64,000 nt of DNA from Nocardia pneumoniae NBRC 100136 (GTDB lineage Bacteria; Actinomycetota; Actinomycetes; Mycobacteriales; Mycobacteriaceae): contig NZ_BAGF01000041.1 in the NCBI RefSeq assembly GCF_000308755.1, positions 62,001 to 126,000 on the forward strand. The letters are read 5' to 3'. Positions 62,919 to 64,000 of this stretch are shown here, piece by piece. The notes beneath the pieces were generated by a model. The model was not told where the DNA came from and made no database searches. It worked only from the letters and a program-made list of their open reading frames with translations. The position numbers were made by a program, and so were the translations under genes. Every line of letters begins with the position of its first letter. The stretch's first letter is position 1.

Positions 62919-64000
62919 TCAGATCAGCTGTCGGATGTCGCCGCGGACTCTGTAGAAAAAGCCGCGCTCGGGCGCGTCCACGTCGTCGACCACATACCGG
63001 GCGCCGGAATGCCAAAGGTCCTTGGGGAACTGGACATCCATGGACGCGTACTCATCGGGGGAAACGGTGATCACGCATTGGTGGCCGTCCTGGTCCACGC
63101 ATTCGACGACAATGCCGGTCCCGGCATCGGAGGTGACCTCGACGGTGTTGCTGGGCACCACGGCGGAGATCTCCGGAGTCCGCACCGACACCGTCTCGGG
63201 CAGCACACCGTGCTCGGAGTCGCGGATGGCGGCTTCGCTGACATCGAGACAGGCGAGGGTTCCAGTGGTGGTGACCAGGTAGAGCTTGTCGTCGTGGTAC
63301 TGCATGGACGAGGCCGAACCGCAGCCGGTAGCCCATTTCCACGCGCCGCATCGCGAGATGTCCCAGCAGTACACCGAGGAGCAGTCGTCCCCGGCGAAGA
63401 CGCGGCCGTCGGGGGAGGTGGCGCAGGACTGTACCGGCGCATCGGACAGGTAGCTGATCCCCGCCCATTCGTTCTTGCCGACCACCTCGACACAGTTGTC
63501 ATCGGTGCCCGCGTAGATCGCGTTCGAGTCCTGGCAGGCGGACAGGACCGCGCCATCGGTGTCCTCGTGACACACTTGGTATCCGGCTTCGAGGTCATAT
63601 CCGGTGACGCCAGCGGAATGCCCGTGGTAGACGGCGTGCGAGTCGATCTGGATCACCCCGCCCTCGTCGCCGGGAGCGCTCCACAGCAAGTCCCCGTCCC
63701 AATCGATCGCGGTGATGCCGCCTTTCCGGTCGGTGACACAGAGGCGGCCTTCATGAATGTCGAGCGAGCAGATGTCGATTTCGGTCGGTATTTCGTAGGC
63801 AACTCTCGGCACCGTGCCGGACAGATCGTAGACTCGGTTGTCGTCGCACCCGGCGTAGATCCAGAAACCGTCGGCTACAAGGCATTTGACCGCATCAGGC
63901 AGTCGGAAGCGGCCGGTGACCACACCCTCCGGTGTCAAGGTGAACACGTCACCGCTCTCGGTGCCCACCCAGCAGCCGCGTTCGTCGACGACGACACCGG
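62919..64000 (-). CDS. Cysteine-rich beta-propeller protein, N-terminus missing
   Basis: The last about 360 residues of a protein whose start lies beyond the right edge. At least six blades of about 40-45 residues can be recognised, each with a pattern like xxYAGxDDNxV or RVFAGDDCSSVYCWD, as in WD40/PQQ-like propellers. There are roughly 17 cysteines, high for a cytosolic actinobacterial protein. The end (ERGFFYRVRGDIRQLI) is not typical of a known family I can name. Such propellers often act as interaction platforms in larger signalling proteins. Confidence 0.7.
   Translation of the reverse strand, partial: GVVVDERGCWVGTESGDVFTLTPEGVVTGRFRLPDAVKCLVADGFWIYAGCDDNRVYDLSGTVPRVAYEIPTEIDICSLDIHEGRLCVTDRKGGITAIDWDGDLLWSAPGDEGGVIQIDSHAVYHGHSAGVTGYDLEAGYQVCHEDTDGAVLSACQDSNAIYAGTDDNCVEVVGKNEWAGISYLSDAPVQSCATSPDGRVFAGDDCSSVYCWDISRCGAWKWATGCGSASSMQYHDDKLYLVTTTGTLACLDVSEAAIRDSEHGVLPETVSVRTPEISAVVPSNTVEVTSDAGTGIVVECVDQDGHQCVITVSPDEYASMDVQFPKDLWHSGARYVVDDVDAPERGFFYRVRGDIRQLI

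Overview
The window is a high-G+C actinobacterial chromosome segment, most likely from Nocardia or a close mycolic-acid relative. The pointers are the mycobacterial-type order of the nuo operon with a small receiver gene upstream, a conservon (sensor kinase, roadblock, DUF742, GTPase), an ECF41/SigJ-type sigma factor, F420/Ddn-like enzymes, and many GTG/TTG starts with ATGA/GTGA gene overlaps. The genus is inferred from gene content, not from a marker gene. I saw no rRNA, tRNA, CRISPR array, transposase or phage gene.

Region 1 (1-11615, minus strand) is the respiratory complex I operon nuoA-B-C-D-E-F-G-HI-J-K; nuoK is cut by the left edge. NuoH and NuoI are read as one 619-residue protein. 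A 54-bp unit has expanded in frame to three copies at the start of nuoE, with degenerate relatives at the starts of nuoG and nuoD. A CRP/GlxR-like site lies upstream of nuoA, and an atypical receiver-domain protein precedes the operon.

Region 2 (11765-15678, plus) is a tightly packed cassette of unknown function: a two-Rossmann FAD/NAD(P)-binding protein, a four-helix membrane protein, and a zinc-ribbon/FHA protein with a long disordered linker. A TIGR00027-type methyltransferase follows on the other strand.

Region 3 (16654-22611) is a Calvin-cycle locus: a divergent LysR regulator (CbbR), red-type RuBisCO large and small subunits, the CbbX activase, class I fructose-1,6-bisphosphatase and phosphoribulokinase, closed by a strong hairpin. 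The two cycle-specific enzymes and their repair chaperone are present, so CO2 fixation is plausible.

Region 4 (22657-35866) is mixed: a Uma2 nuclease-like protein, DNA polymerase IV whose start codon lies inside a LexA box, an ECF41 sigma factor facing a decayed oxidoreductase and an NAD(P)H-binding protein, a BlaI/M56 pair, an AlkZ-like DNA glycosylase, gene debris, an acyl-CoA synthetase/hydrolase pair facing a TetR regulator, and a NarL-type two-component system next to a small membrane protein.

Region 5 (36095-45299) is rich in small NTF2-fold proteins, NAD(P)-dependent oxidoreductases (one frameshifted), a Ddn-like protein, MarR/TetR/HxlR regulators with visible operators, an MFS exporter, a thioesterase-like protein, a NUDIX hydrolase and membrane proteins.

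Region 6 (45430-64000) holds the conservon, a succinate-semialdehyde-type dehydrogenase, a GAF regulator with a DUF779 gene but no aldehyde dehydrogenase beside them, a YjbR protein, a lipoprotein, a phosphodiesterase, a TetR/SDR pair, an F420-type oxidoreductase, a compact toxin-antitoxin-like pair, methyltransferase, a UvrA-like ATPase with a perfect CRP-type palindrome upstream, a MmyB-type regulator, and the C-terminal part of a cysteine-rich beta-propeller protein cut by the right edge.
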